From UBA4877 sp002399285 (GTDB taxonomy: Bacteria > Bacillota > Thermoanaerobacteria > Thermoanaerobacterales > UBA4877), in NCBI GenBank assembly GCA_036771835.1, contig DAIPGN010000008.1, forward strand, positions 51,072 to 115,071: 64,000 nt of DNA. The letters run 5' to 3'. Shown here piece by piece: positions 34,233-42,644 of the stretch; position 1 is the stretch's first letter, and every line of letters begins with the position of its first letter. Below the pieces are notes generated by a model, which was not told the origin of the DNA, did not search any database, and worked only from the letters and a program-made list of their open reading frames with translations. A program made the translations under genes and the position numbers.

Positions 34233-35462
34233 ATGACCTACAGATTTCATTGGCTCTGGTACGTTATGATAGCTGCCACGGCGGCGTTTCTTGCCCTGTA
34301 TATTTGGTCCGCGGCATTTCCGGGACAGCCCGGCAAAAATACATATAACTACTTTTCGAAACAAGAGATCGGCCTGGCCAGGGACCATGCCCGTACGGAG
34401 AGGATCGTCTCCGCGGCCAACTTCGCCGCAAGCCTCGTCTTCCTCCTATGGTTTGTCATGGGAAGAGCTGGAAAAAGCCTTTCCGCATGGTGCGAAAGGT
34501 TTACGGGCAATTATGCCCTCAGCCTGATACTGTTCTTCCTCATACTATGGGCAGCGCAGCGCCTTATCGATCTGCCCTTCAGTCTCTACGACGGCTATTT
34601 CCTGCAGAAGAGCTGGGGCTTTTCCACCCAGAGCTTTGCGTCCTGGCGGGCGGACTATATCAAGAATGCGGCCATGGATATAGTCATGACCGGCATTGGG
34701 ATGCTGCTGCTGTTCTTTGCCATGAACAGCCGGCCGAATACGTGGCATGTAGCGGCATGGGCCTTCATATCGGTCTGGCTGGTTTTGCAGAGCCTGATCT
34801 GGCCTGTGCTGGTAGAACCTATGTTCAATAGTTTCCAGCCCGCAAAAGACCCCCGGCTCGTAACCATGGTGAAGGAATTGGCAGGCAGGGCGGAAATTCC
34901 GGTAGATCAGGTGCTGATCATGGACGCCAGCCGCCGGACGACGAGAGCCAACGCATACTTTACCGGCGTCGGCAAGGTAAAGAGGATAGTCCTGTATGAT
35001 AACCTCGTGAATGACTATCCCGAAGACGAGGTGGAGGCGGTCGTAGCCCACGAGATGGCCCACTGGAAGCAGGGGCACATCATAAAGGGCCTGGCCGAAG
35101 GCAGCATAGGCGTACTTGTACTCCTGCTGATCCTGCGCATGCTGATAAAGGCGGATATACCATTTAACGGCCATTATCCGCCCTATGTGTGGGCATACGT
35201 CACCCTGTTCTTCCTGCTTGCGTCGTATATATCGAACCCCATATACAACTATGCCTCGCGGTCGATGGAGGCCGAGGCCGACAGGATCTCGGCATCGCTC
35301 ACCGGCGATGCGGGCAGCGTAATAAAACTGCAGACCGACCTTACCGTAAAAAACGTATCGGATATGTCGCCCCCGCCCTTTATAGAATGGTTCTCCTACT
35401 CTCACCCCAGCGGTATGCACAGGATAGAGGCGGCCGAGAGGCTCATGCCTCCCGACGTATGA
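34233..35462 (+). CDS. M48 family membrane zinc metalloprotease (Ste24-like)
   Basis: The 409-residue protein has several N-terminal membrane helices, then a zinc protease domain with AVVAHEMAHWKQGH (His273, Glu274, His277). RSMEAEADRISASL later supplies the third ligand. The architecture with an N-terminal helical domain matches CAAX prenyl protease 1 homologues (peptidase M48, Ste24) rather than HtpX. In bacteria such enzymes act in membrane protein quality control; the substrate is unknown. Its 3' end overlaps the convergent mscS gene by 20 bases. Confidence 0.92.
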   Translation: MTYRFHWLWYVMIAATAAFLALYIWSAAFPGQPGKNTYNYFSKQEIGLARDHARTERIVSAANFAASLVFLLWFVMGRAGKSLSAWCERFTGNYALSLILFFLILWAAQRLIDLPFSLYDGYFLQKSWGFSTQSFASWRADYIKNAAMDIVMTGIGMLLLFFAMNSRPNTWHVAAWAFISVWLVLQSLIWPVLVEPMFNSFQPAKDPRLVTMVKELAGRAEIPVDQVLIMDASRRTTRANAYFTGVGKVKRIVLYDNLVNDYPEDEVEAVVAHEMAHWKQGHIIKGLAEGSIGVLVLLLILRMLIKADIPFNGHYPPYVWAYVTLFFLLASYISNPIYNYASRSMEAEADRISASLTGDAGSVIKLQTDLTVKNVSDMSPPPFIEWFSYSHPSGMHRIEAAERLMPPDV

Positions 35463-36297
35463 CCACCGTGCGCGGATAAGGGGCCTTTATGCCCTCCCGC
35501 TCGAAGGCCTCCTTTATCCTCTTGCGCAGCTGACGCTCTATGCCCCATTGAGTGGTGGGCCTTACGGTGGCCATCATGCGCAGCGTGACGCATGAGTCAT
35601 CCATGCTTACCACTCCCAAGACCTCGGGCTGCGCCAGGACGTCCTGATCTTCCTTCATGAGCGCAAGCCCCGTATCCCTCATCACCTCCGACGCCCTGTC
35701 TATATCGGCGTCATAGGATATGCCCACGTCGACTATGGCCTTGTTGTTCGCCTTGGAGTAATTTATGACCTTGGTTATGGAACCGTTGGGTATTATGTTG
35801 AGTTCGCCGGCTGCGCCCTGTATGGTCGTGACCCTCATCCCCATGCCGACGACCGTACCCGATATGCCCTCTATGGTGACATAGTCTCCCACCGATATCT
35901 GATCCTCCAGCAGTATAAAGAAACCGGTGATAACGTCCTTTATCAGGTTCTGCGCTCCGAAGCCGACGGCCAGGCCGCCTATGCCCGCCGTGGTCAGTAT
36001 GGACGTCATGGGAACGCCCAATGTGTCCAGTATGGTCATGCCCCCCACAAAGTACACGACGTATCTGATCAAACTTCTCAGTATACTGGCCAGGGTCTTG
36101 AGCCGCCTTTCCTCCATAGCGAGGTTCTTTTTGCGTCCATTGACCGAAACAAACCGGGTTATCAGCAGATTGCCCGCCTTGATTATGACGGCGGCGGCTA
36201 TGATGATGAGCAGTATCCCTATTCCCTTGTCGACAAACTTGGCAACGTCGGTCTCCATTGCCCTTTTACTTATTGCCCCGATTAAAGCCTGCCACAT
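35443..36297 (-). CDS. Small-conductance mechanosensitive channel, MscS family
   Basis: The 284-residue protein has three membrane helices. The pore-lining third helix is GVPMTSILTTAGIGGLAVGFGAQNLIKDVITGFFILLEDQ, followed by the beta domain start ISVGDYVTIEG and IIPNGSITKVINYSK. Such channels open on membrane tension to release solutes during hypo-osmotic shock. It is the last gene of a minus-strand run cobT-ldcA-pfpI-mscS. Confidence 0.93.
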   Translation of the reverse strand: MWQALIGAISKRAMETDVAKFVDKGIGILLIIIAAAVIIKAGNLLITRFVSVNGRKKNLAMEERRLKTLASILRSLIRYVVYFVGGMTILDTLGVPMTSILTTAGIGGLAVGFGAQNLIKDVITGFFILLEDQISVGDYVTIEGISGTVVGMGMRVTTIQGAAGELNIIPNGSITKVINYSKANNKAIVDVGISYDADIDRASEVMRDTGLALMKEDQDVLAQPEVLGVVSMDDSCVTLRMMATVRPTTQWGIERQLRKRIKEAFEREGIKAPYPRTVVIRREA

Positions 36298-36305
36298 AGC
36301 ATCAC

Positions 36306-36827
36306 CTATCTGCTTTCCCTCTTTATTATTTCCCTCATGAACGCGGGCAGGTCGTCCGGCGTCCTGGAAGTGATCAGATTGCCGTCCGTCACCACCTCGC
36401 GGTCAAAATATGAAGCGCCGGCATTCACCACGTCGTCGATGATGGAAGAGAAACAGGTCATCTTCCTGCCCTTGAGTATGCCGGCGGAGACCAGCACCGA
36501 TCCCGCGTGGCATATGGCGGCCACAAGCTTTCCTTGACTGTTTACCCTGCTCACCAGATCCAATATGCCCTTGTCTCTCCTAAGCATATCGGGAGCCCAT
36601 CCTCCCGGTATCAGAATACCGTCTATTTCGTCCGCGCTGATGTCGGCCGCAGTACAGTCGCTGACGGCGCTCAGACCGTACTTTCCGGTGTACGTCCTGC
36701 CCTTCTCCCTGCCCAGCAGCATGACCCCGGCTCCCTCCTCCCTCAGCCTGATGACGGGATACCAGACTTCCAGATCATTATAATCTTCCTCCACAAGCAT
36801 AACATACTTTTTACCGTTCAAGCTCAT
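36306..36827 (-). CDS. DJ-1/PfpI family protein
   Basis: The 173-residue class I glutamine-amidotransferase-like fold has the nucleophile elbow AAICHAGSVLVSAG (Cys106, His107) and an early acidic residue in VEEDYNDLEVW. IDGILIPGGWAPD and a late SRTPDDLPAFMREI follow. It resembles the PfpI/YhbO group described as proteases or protein deglycases. The activity in this organism is unproven. Confidence 0.9.
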   Translation of the reverse strand: MSLNGKKYVMLVEEDYNDLEVWYPVIRLREEGAGVMLLGREKGRTYTGKYGLSAVSDCTAADISADEIDGILIPGGWAPDMLRRDKGILDLVSRVNSQGKLVAAICHAGSVLVSAGILKGRKMTCFSSIIDDVVNAGASYFDREVVTDGNLITSRTPDDLPAFMREIIKRESR

Positions 36828-36844
36828 ACAAACCCCTCCTCAAT

Positions 36845-37741
36845 TTATATTACCGCAGCCTCTTTTATGTCGAGGATAAGCCGTTCCGAATCCATCCCGG
36901 CCATTATGCCCTCGGGGATCGTCAACTTATCGGCGCCATGGCCGAATACCGGAAGCTGCAGAACGGGCGACTCCAATTGACTCAGCACGTCGTCAAAGAC
37001 CGGCTCCACATCGCCGCAGTCCGTGAACGAGCCTAACAGTATGCCGCAGGCCTTTTCCAGTTTTCCAGAGTACTTGAGCTGCGTCAGCATCCTGTCTATC
37101 CTATACGGCTGCTCGTTCACGTCCTCCAGAAAGAGTATGCGGTTGAACGTGTCGATCTCATACGGCGTACCCAGTCCGGCGCATATCAGCGAAAGATTGC
37201 CGCCGACCAGACGGCCTTCGGCCCGGCCCGGCTTCATGCAGCGGGCCGCAGCATCCTCCGGGATATCTATTACTCCCGCAACGCCCTCCATGAGCTGCGC
37301 CTTAAAATGCCTCAGCGTATAGTCGTTCATGGGGGATGTCAGATTTGGCCCGTGGAATGTGACGAGCCCGGTGACGCTCTGTATGGCGGTAAGCAGCGCG
37401 GTTATATCGCTGTAGCCGATAAACGGCTTGGGATTCGCCTCTATCTTCCCATAGTCCAGCATGCCCGTTATCCTCGTGGAGCCGTACCCGCCCCTCACCG
37501 CTATCACGCCGTCGATCGTGCTGTCCATAAACATCCGCTCTATGTCCCATGCGCGAAACTCATCGTTGGCAGCCAGGTAACCATGGGGGGCGGCCTTCAC
37601 GCTTGCTCCCAGGATCACCTCAAACCCCAGGCTTTCGAAAAACTCCACGCCCGCTCTTACCTCATCCTCTTCGGCATGTCCAGCCGGGGCGACGACCCCT
37701 ATCCTGCTTCCCTTGCACAATCTTTGCGGTTTTATGTTCAT
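36845..37741 (-). CDS. LD-carboxypeptidase, peptidase S66 family
   Basis: S66 serine peptidases cleave the L,D bond of muropeptide tetrapeptides for cell-wall recycling; some members self-immunise against microcin-like peptides. The 298-residue protein shows GSRIGVVAPAG, VRGGYGSTRI, IGYSDITALL with the nucleophile Ser111, FLEDVNEQPYRIDRML with the Glu, and a C-terminal VFGHGADK with the His. No signal peptide is present, so action is cytoplasmic. It starts three bases before the cobT stop region. Confidence 0.9.
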   Translation of the reverse strand: MNIKPQRLCKGSRIGVVAPAGHAEEDEVRAGVEFFESLGFEVILGASVKAAPHGYLAANDEFRAWDIERMFMDSTIDGVIAVRGGYGSTRITGMLDYGKIEANPKPFIGYSDITALLTAIQSVTGLVTFHGPNLTSPMNDYTLRHFKAQLMEGVAGVIDIPEDAAARCMKPGRAEGRLVGGNLSLICAGLGTPYEIDTFNRILFLEDVNEQPYRIDRMLTQLKYSGKLEKACGILLGSFTDCGDVEPVFDDVLSQLESPVLQLPVFGHGADKLTIPEGIMAGMDSERLILDIKEAAVI

Positions 37742-37744
37742 GGA

Positions 37745-38800
37745 TTAACCCCTCTCCGATACGCCGGCTTCCGCGAAGGTAGCCATCTCACGTATTATCT
37801 TTATGGAGGCGTCCACTATGTCCATAGCCAGCGCCGCTCCCGTTCCTTCTCCCAGCCTCATGTCAAATTCCAGCAGCGGCTGCAGGCCGATCAAATCCAG
37901 CTCTGTCCTATGGCCTCTCTCGGCGGAAAGGTGCGACGCCAGCATGTACTGCCCCGCCGGCGGAGCAAACCGGTATGCGGTCAGCGCGGCCGCCCCCGAG
38001 ATGATGCCGTCGATCAGCACGGGGATCTTTGCGGCAGCGCACCCAAGGAAGACGCCGGCCAGGCCTGCTATCTCCAGCCCGCCAACCTTGGACAGCACAT
38101 CCATAGGATCGTCCGGGTTTGGCCTGTTCACATCCAGCGCCCTGCGTATGACCTCCGCCTTATGCGCCATGCCATGCGTATCCAGGCCGGTGCCCGCTCC
38201 TACGACCTCGGACGGATTCAGGCCGGAAAATGTGCAGACCATGGCTGCGCTGGCCGTGGTATTGCCTATGCCCATCTCTCCGGTGCCCATAAGACCGTAG
38301 CCCTTGCCCCCGGCCTCTTCAGCCAGGGATATGCCCACCTCCATGGCCGCCGCCGCCTCGTCCCGCGTCATGGCCGGGCCCTTTGCCATATTCCTGGTCC
38401 CATTGGCCACCTTCCTATGTAAGATGCCCTTTTTATCCGAGATATCCTCCTTTACCCCTATATCCGCGATCCACAGATCGCAGCCCACATGCTTGGACAG
38501 CACGTTCATGGCCGCCCCGCCGCTTATAAAGTTGTCTATCATCTCCACGGTGACCTCCTGAGGAAAAGCGCTCACGCCCTCCTCCACCACACCGTGGTCG
38601 GCAGCCATTAGTATCGACAGTTTTTTTGGCATGTCGGGAATACCCTTCCCCGTTATGCCTGCTATCCTCACCGCAATATCTTCCAATCTGCCCAGGCTTC
38701 CCTGAGGCTTTGTAAGACTGTCCAGCCTGCGCTTTGCGGCCGCCATCGCATCTTCGTCCAGCGGCGTTATCTCCTCTATCGTCTCTTTTAATTTTAACAT
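37745..38800 (-). CDS. cobT: Nicotinate-nucleotide--dimethylbenzimidazole phosphoribosyltransferase
   Basis: CobT makes alpha-ribazole phosphate, the lower-ligand precursor of cobalamin. The 351-residue protein shows SLTKPQGSLGRLE near the N-terminus, LMAADHGVVEEGVSAFPQEVT, GEMGIGNTTASAA and LIDGIISGAAALTA, with the catalytic Glu near the C-terminal GEGTGAALAMDI. It lies 16 kb from the cbi operon and I see no cobalamin riboswitch before it. Its regulation may differ. Confidence 0.95.
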   Translation of the reverse strand: MLKLKETIEEITPLDEDAMAAAKRRLDSLTKPQGSLGRLEDIAVRIAGITGKGIPDMPKKLSILMAADHGVVEEGVSAFPQEVTVEMIDNFISGGAAMNVLSKHVGCDLWIADIGVKEDISDKKGILHRKVANGTRNMAKGPAMTRDEAAAAMEVGISLAEEAGGKGYGLMGTGEMGIGNTTASAAMVCTFSGLNPSEVVGAGTGLDTHGMAHKAEVIRRALDVNRPNPDDPMDVLSKVGGLEIAGLAGVFLGCAAAKIPVLIDGIISGAAALTAYRFAPPAGQYMLASHLSAERGHRTELDLIGLQPLLEFDMRLGEGTGAALAMDIVDASIKIIREMATFAEAGVSERG

Positions 38801-38850
38801 ATGAATTTTCCCCCTAAAAATAAGCCTGTCATTACAATTTAATTATACCA

Positions 38851-38880
38851 TAAAACAAAAAACAGGCGGGAAAACCGCCT
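38851..38880 (-). terminator. Intrinsic terminator of the M20 amidohydrolase gene
   Basis: Minus strand: AGGCGG and CCGCCT form a stem around a 5-base loop (38864-38880), followed by TGTTTTTTGTTTT. The dispersed repeat lies between it and the amidohydrolase stop. Confidence 0.8.
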
Positions 38881-38888
38881 CAGATCGA

Positions 38889-39000
38889 TGCCATTCTCGC
38901 GCAGCCGCTAAATTGCAGTCACATACGTTTAAGTATGCTCCTTTATTTGCAGGTTTGCCGCCTTGCCTTGCACGATTTGTCACGGTCTGCCAGTTTATCT
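38889..39000 (-). repeat. Dispersed palindromic repeat, copy B
   Basis: The inverse complement of this 112-base segment is nearly identical to 8352-8464, differing at scattered positions. A second copy of the right-end motif (GGCGAGAATGGCTCGGCCTG) follows at about 39010-39029, so the copy is partly nested. Confidence 0.85.
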
Positions 39001-39033
39001 ACGGCCTGAGGCGAGAATGGCTCGGCCTGGCGC

Positions 39034-40203
39034 CTACTGCATCGCCCTGTTGAATTCATCCCTCACCCTGCGTCTCAGATTGCCGTCCGTGATGACGTCG
39101 GCCGCCGTCATCGCCATGACACATGCAGCGGTCAGCATGCCGTTCATGCCCTTGGAGGAACCGGCCGCATCGCGCATTTCTATACTGTGTCCCGGCGTAC
39201 CCTGATTTGTGATCTTGAAGTACATGTGCATGGAGGGAACTCTGTGCGACACATTGCCCATATCCGTCGAGCCCATATTCTCATCGTTTCCAGAAACGTC
39301 ATATACGTCAAGCAGCTTTAAATTCTCCAGGCAGACCTCGGCAAGATGCCTGTTGGTGATCATGTTGTCAAAAGAAAATTCAAATTTGGATACCTTTAGA
39401 GTAGCTCCCGTAGCCAATTCCGCCCCTTTCGCGCAATTCAAGACCTTCTCCTTGAGCTCGTCCAGGCCGATCCTCGTCGAAGCCCTCACATAGAAACACG
39501 CCTCCGCATGCTCGGGTATGATATTGGGAGCCTTTCCTCCGTCGGTGATTATTCCGTGTATCCTCGAACCCTCTTCCATCCCTTGTCTCAAGGCGTTTAT
39601 CCCGTTAAAGAACATTATCACAGCGTCCAGGGCATTTATTCCCTCCTGAGGAGCGGCCGACGCATGGGCCGCCCTTCCGAAATATTCAAACCTCAGGGCG
39701 TCCATCGCCAGAGACGAGGAATACACACAGTATTTATCGGATGGATGGGCCATTATGGCAATGTCATAGGGATCAAAGACGCCTGCGTCAGCCATGGTCA
39801 CTTTGGCCCCGTTTGTCTCTTCCGCCGGCGTGCCGAACACCGTGACAAGGCCGCCGGACCAGTCTATGACCGGCTGCAGGGCGATGGCCGCCCCTGCTGC
39901 CGCCGTACAGATGAGGTTGTGTCCGCATCCGTGCCCTAACCCGGGAAGCGCGTCATATTCCGCCATTACGGCTACAGCCGCGCCGTCCCCGCTTCCGTAA
40001 TCCGCCCTGAACGCCGTATCCAGGCCGAGGTATCCCCTTTTCACCGTAAAGCCATGCCTTTCCAGCATATCCTCCAATCTGGCGGACGCCTTGTATTCAC
40101 GGCCTCCCGTCTCGGGATTGTCATATATGTATTTGGACAGTTCGAAGAGCTCATCCTTAGCGGAATAAATATCCTTCTTTATTTTTTCCTTTATCTCGTC
40201 CAT
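39034..40203 (-). CDS. M20 family amidohydrolase (AbgB/HipO-like)
   Basis: The 389-residue zinc amidohydrolase has VMAEYDALPGLGHGCGHNLICTA with metal-binding His, GTPAEETNGAK with the catalytic Glu region, and HASAAPQEGINALDAV at the start of the dimerisation lid domain. Later NMGSTDMGNVSHRVPSMHMYFKI fits the p-aminobenzoyl-glutamate/peptidase M20D group. It hydrolyses N-acyl or amide-linked amino acids; the substrate is unknown. ATG 40203 has GGAGGC at ideal spacing; GTG 40209 is less likely. Confidence 0.9.
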   Translation of the reverse strand: MDEIKEKIKKDIYSAKDELFELSKYIYDNPETGGREYKASARLEDMLERHGFTVKRGYLGLDTAFRADYGSGDGAAVAVMAEYDALPGLGHGCGHNLICTAAAGAAIALQPVIDWSGGLVTVFGTPAEETNGAKVTMADAGVFDPYDIAIMAHPSDKYCVYSSSLAMDALRFEYFGRAAHASAAPQEGINALDAVIMFFNGINALRQGMEEGSRIHGIITDGGKAPNIIPEHAEACFYVRASTRIGLDELKEKVLNCAKGAELATGATLKVSKFEFSFDNMITNRHLAEVCLENLKLLDVYDVSGNDENMGSTDMGNVSHRVPSMHMYFKITNQGTPGHSIEMRDAAGSSKGMNGMLTAACVMAMTAADVITDGNLRRRVRDEFNRAMQ

Positions 40204-40302
40204 TCGCACGCCTCCAATGAATAAAGTAGTTTTTCCTATCCGTGCAGCTTTATAGATTTCATATTATAATATTTTGCGGCTGACTTCAATACCCTTGGCA
40301 GA

Positions 40303-40331
40303 TTGAAAAATAAATACCGTGGAAGTATACT
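40303..40331 (+). promoter_or_regulatory. Sigma-A promoter of the aldose epimerase gene
   Basis: TTGAAA at 40303-40308, a 17-base spacer, TATACT at 40326-40331, about 18 bases before the start codon. Confidence 0.65.
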
Positions 40332-40349
40332 AAATACCGAGGTGATAAT

Positions 40350-41213
40350 ATGTATAACCACAGTAAAAAAATAATTGAGGGCTACGACGTACACACTTTA
40401 TCCGATGGAAATTCGCAGCTGCAGGTCGTCCCACAGAGGGGCGGAATGGTATCCGGCCTGATTTTGGACGGCAGTCAGATATTATATATGGACGGCGGCA
40501 CTCTCTATGACACTTCCAAGAACATCAGGGGCGGCATACCCATACTCTTCCCCATATGCGGCGGTCTTACGGACGGCGCCTATACGATGGACGGCAAGAC
40601 ATATCATATGAAACAGCATGGGTTTGCGCGAGATCATTCATGGGATATAGAAGATATAACCGCAAATGAGAACGACGCGTCCATGACCATAGCGCTCCAT
40701 GACGATCCTGATACATACGGGGAATATCCATTCCATTTCGACATTAGGATAAAATATACCATTGGCAAGGGCGGCCTGGCCATAGATACCGGGATCGCCA
40801 ATAAAGACGATAGGCCCATGCCGTTCTGTCTTGGCTTTCATCCCTATTTCAAGGTATCGGACAAGAGCCGCTTCTCCGCGGATATCCACGCTGAAAAGCG
40901 CATTTCGACGATCCCCGGCGGAATTGTGGACGGAAAGATAAACTACGATGCCGACGAGGTGAATATTTCCTATCGTGAGCTTAAGGATAACATCTGCCGC
41001 CTGTCGGGCGCTCAAACCGGCCTCCATGTGGAGCTCGGATTCGACGGCATATTCAAATATGTAACCCTGTGGTCCTTAAAGGGCCGGGACTTCGTCTGCG
41101 TAGAGCCGTGGACAGCCTATGCGGACTCCATGAATACGCAGAAGGACCTGCACGTTATAGAACCCGGAACTTGTCACAATTCAAGGATATCGATATGTGC
41201 GAATAAGATATGA
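40350..41213 (+). CDS. Aldose 1-epimerase family protein
   Basis: The 287-residue galactose-mutarotase-like protein has RGGIPILFPICGG, KQHGFARDHSW with a catalytic His, PFCLGFHPYFKV with the second His, and a C-terminal FVCVEPWTAYADSMN with the Glu base. Members interconvert alpha and beta anomers of sugars or hexose-6-phosphates. GAGGTGATAAT precedes the ATG. Its 3' end and terminator are duplicated at 49684-49835, marking the left edge of the AT-rich island. Confidence 0.92.
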   Translation: MYNHSKKIIEGYDVHTLSDGNSQLQVVPQRGGMVSGLILDGSQILYMDGGTLYDTSKNIRGGIPILFPICGGLTDGAYTMDGKTYHMKQHGFARDHSWDIEDITANENDASMTIALHDDPDTYGEYPFHFDIRIKYTIGKGGLAIDTGIANKDDRPMPFCLGFHPYFKVSDKSRFSADIHAEKRISTIPGGIVDGKINYDADEVNISYRELKDNICRLSGAQTGLHVELGFDGIFKYVTLWSLKGRDFVCVEPWTAYADSMNTQKDLHVIEPGTCHNSRISICANKI

Positions 41214-41284
41214 TGAGATAGAAAATGCCGAGGCCAGTCAAAAACGCCTCGGCATTTTCATGGATTTGATTACACCCGGCTGCT
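41111..41284. repeat. Left direct repeat flanking the AT-rich island
   Basis: This segment holds the last codons of the epimerase, the terminator and the final codons of the antiporter gene in reverse (TTACACCCGGCTGCT). It recurs at 49698-49835 plus 50741-50784, the latter split off by an IS element. 41241-41284 and 50741-50784 are identical over 44 bases; the epimerase part differs at scattered sites. Confidence 0.88.
41222..41258. terminator. Bidirectional terminator after the epimerase gene
   Basis: A 13-bp perfect stem (AAAATGCCGAGGC/GCCTCGGCATTTT) with A/T tails on both sides. Before the island arrived it probably served both the epimerase (+) and the antiporter (-). Confidence 0.85.
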
Positions 41285-41452
41285 GGTATAGCTATTAGGC
41301 TAGTGAAACCAGATAGCGAGACAGTTTATAATAATCTCCTACTTCATAAAAGGTGTTACAATAAATTAAATCCCTTCTTATTGTGAAAGTAATTATTTCC
41401 ATGAGTATATACGTGAGTTTAAAAGAAATTACAACCTATTCATTTAAGAGAA

Positions 41453-42586
41453 TCAAAAAGATAATAACCCACTCATTAATCGTTTTAATCTGGAATTTCT
41501 TCCATTCATGATTTTATTAAATCCCTCGAAGTAATATGGAAATATTTCTTTATACGCACTGCAAAGATAATTTCCTGCCTGACCTCTCGGTAAAAATCGA
41601 TTATATCTCATGCATCCCCCCCGGCAAGCAAAAAACCATTTGCAATCTCTGCATTCAACGGGTATGTCATTCATTTTACGCATATATTCTCTATAGACAT
41701 CAGTTGTGAACATTTTTCCAATGGTATCATGGGCAATATTGCCCAGTTTCCATTTATCTGCAACAAAAAAGTCACATGGATAGACATCACCATTTATGTC
41801 TACAGTTATAATGTCAGCACAACCCTTGTTGAACACGCAATAAGGAGGCACAAAACCTAAGTAGGAATGCATAATAATATCAATCATGTTTATATAAAAT
41901 CCCGGATCGTCCTGCTTTACCCATTCATCAAAAAAAGTACACAAAAATCCTGCATATTCCTCGGGTTCTATAGAAAACTTCGTAACATCTCCCGTCTTCT
42001 CACAAAAGTCAATGCAAGGTATGAGCTGTATATATTTTAAACCGTTATTTGCAAAAAACTTGAGAATCTTTACGGCGTGTCTCACGTTATACTTATGTAT
42101 GACCAAGAGTATATTATAATCCACATCGTATTCTTTCAATACTTTTATACCATTTAAAACTCTTTTAAAGGTCGGTTTGCCTGAAGCATCAGTCCTAACA
42201 AAGTCATTATATTCAGCGGGCCCATCTAAGCTGACACCTACCAAAAATCTATTTTCCTTAAAGAAACATGCCCAGTCCTTATTTATCAAAGTACCATTTG
42301 TTTGTATATTATTAGATATCAAGGCATTGCCTGGGTTGTATTCCTTTTGTAGTTTAACTACCTTATCATAATAATCAATACCAGCAAGCAGCGGTTCGCC
42401 TCCCTGCCAGCCAAAGGCCGGATTGACAGAATTATAACCCATATACTTCCTTATAAATTCTTCCAACATCTCCTCAGACATTACGCCAAATTTTCCGCTT
42501 CTTTTATTGGCCCTGTAACAATATCCACAGTTTAAATTGCATTCGCCAGATACTGGAAGAATCATTGTTCCCAGTGGTTTCATCAT
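41453..42586 (-). CDS. Anaerobic sulfatase-maturating enzyme (radical SAM, SPASM)
   Basis: The enzyme oxidises the active-site Cys or Ser of a sulfatase to formylglycine without oxygen. The 377-residue protein has the radical-SAM cluster motif CNLNCGYCY (Cys16, 20, 23). FGWQGGEPLLAG, NIQTNGTL and VGVSLDGPAEYND are typical of anSMEs. A C-terminal SPASM domain has its cysteines in CVFNKGCADIITVDINGDVYPCDFF and CRDCKWFFACRGGCMRYNR. It follows the sulfatase gene, its obvious client, by 58 bases. Confidence 0.93.
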   Translation of the reverse strand: MMKPLGTMILPVSGECNLNCGYCYRANKRSGKFGVMSEEMLEEFIRKYMGYNSVNPAFGWQGGEPLLAGIDYYDKVVKLQKEYNPGNALISNNIQTNGTLINKDWACFFKENRFLVGVSLDGPAEYNDFVRTDASGKPTFKRVLNGIKVLKEYDVDYNILLVIHKYNVRHAVKILKFFANNGLKYIQLIPCIDFCEKTGDVTKFSIEPEEYAGFLCTFFDEWVKQDDPGFYINMIDIIMHSYLGFVPPYCVFNKGCADIITVDINGDVYPCDFFVADKWKLGNIAHDTIGKMFTTDVYREYMRKMNDIPVECRDCKWFFACRGGCMRYNRFLPRGQAGNYLCSAYKEIFPYYFEGFNKIMNGRNSRLKRLMSGLLSF

Positions 42587-42644
42587 ATCACCATCATTGT
42601 TTTAATGAAAATATATTACAGCATTAACGCTATAGTATATTAGT

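Noticed and set aside
37307..38422. Plus-strand open frame opposite ldcA and cobT
   Set aside because: It spans two well-supported genes in antisense and has low-complexity composition typical of a shadow frame.
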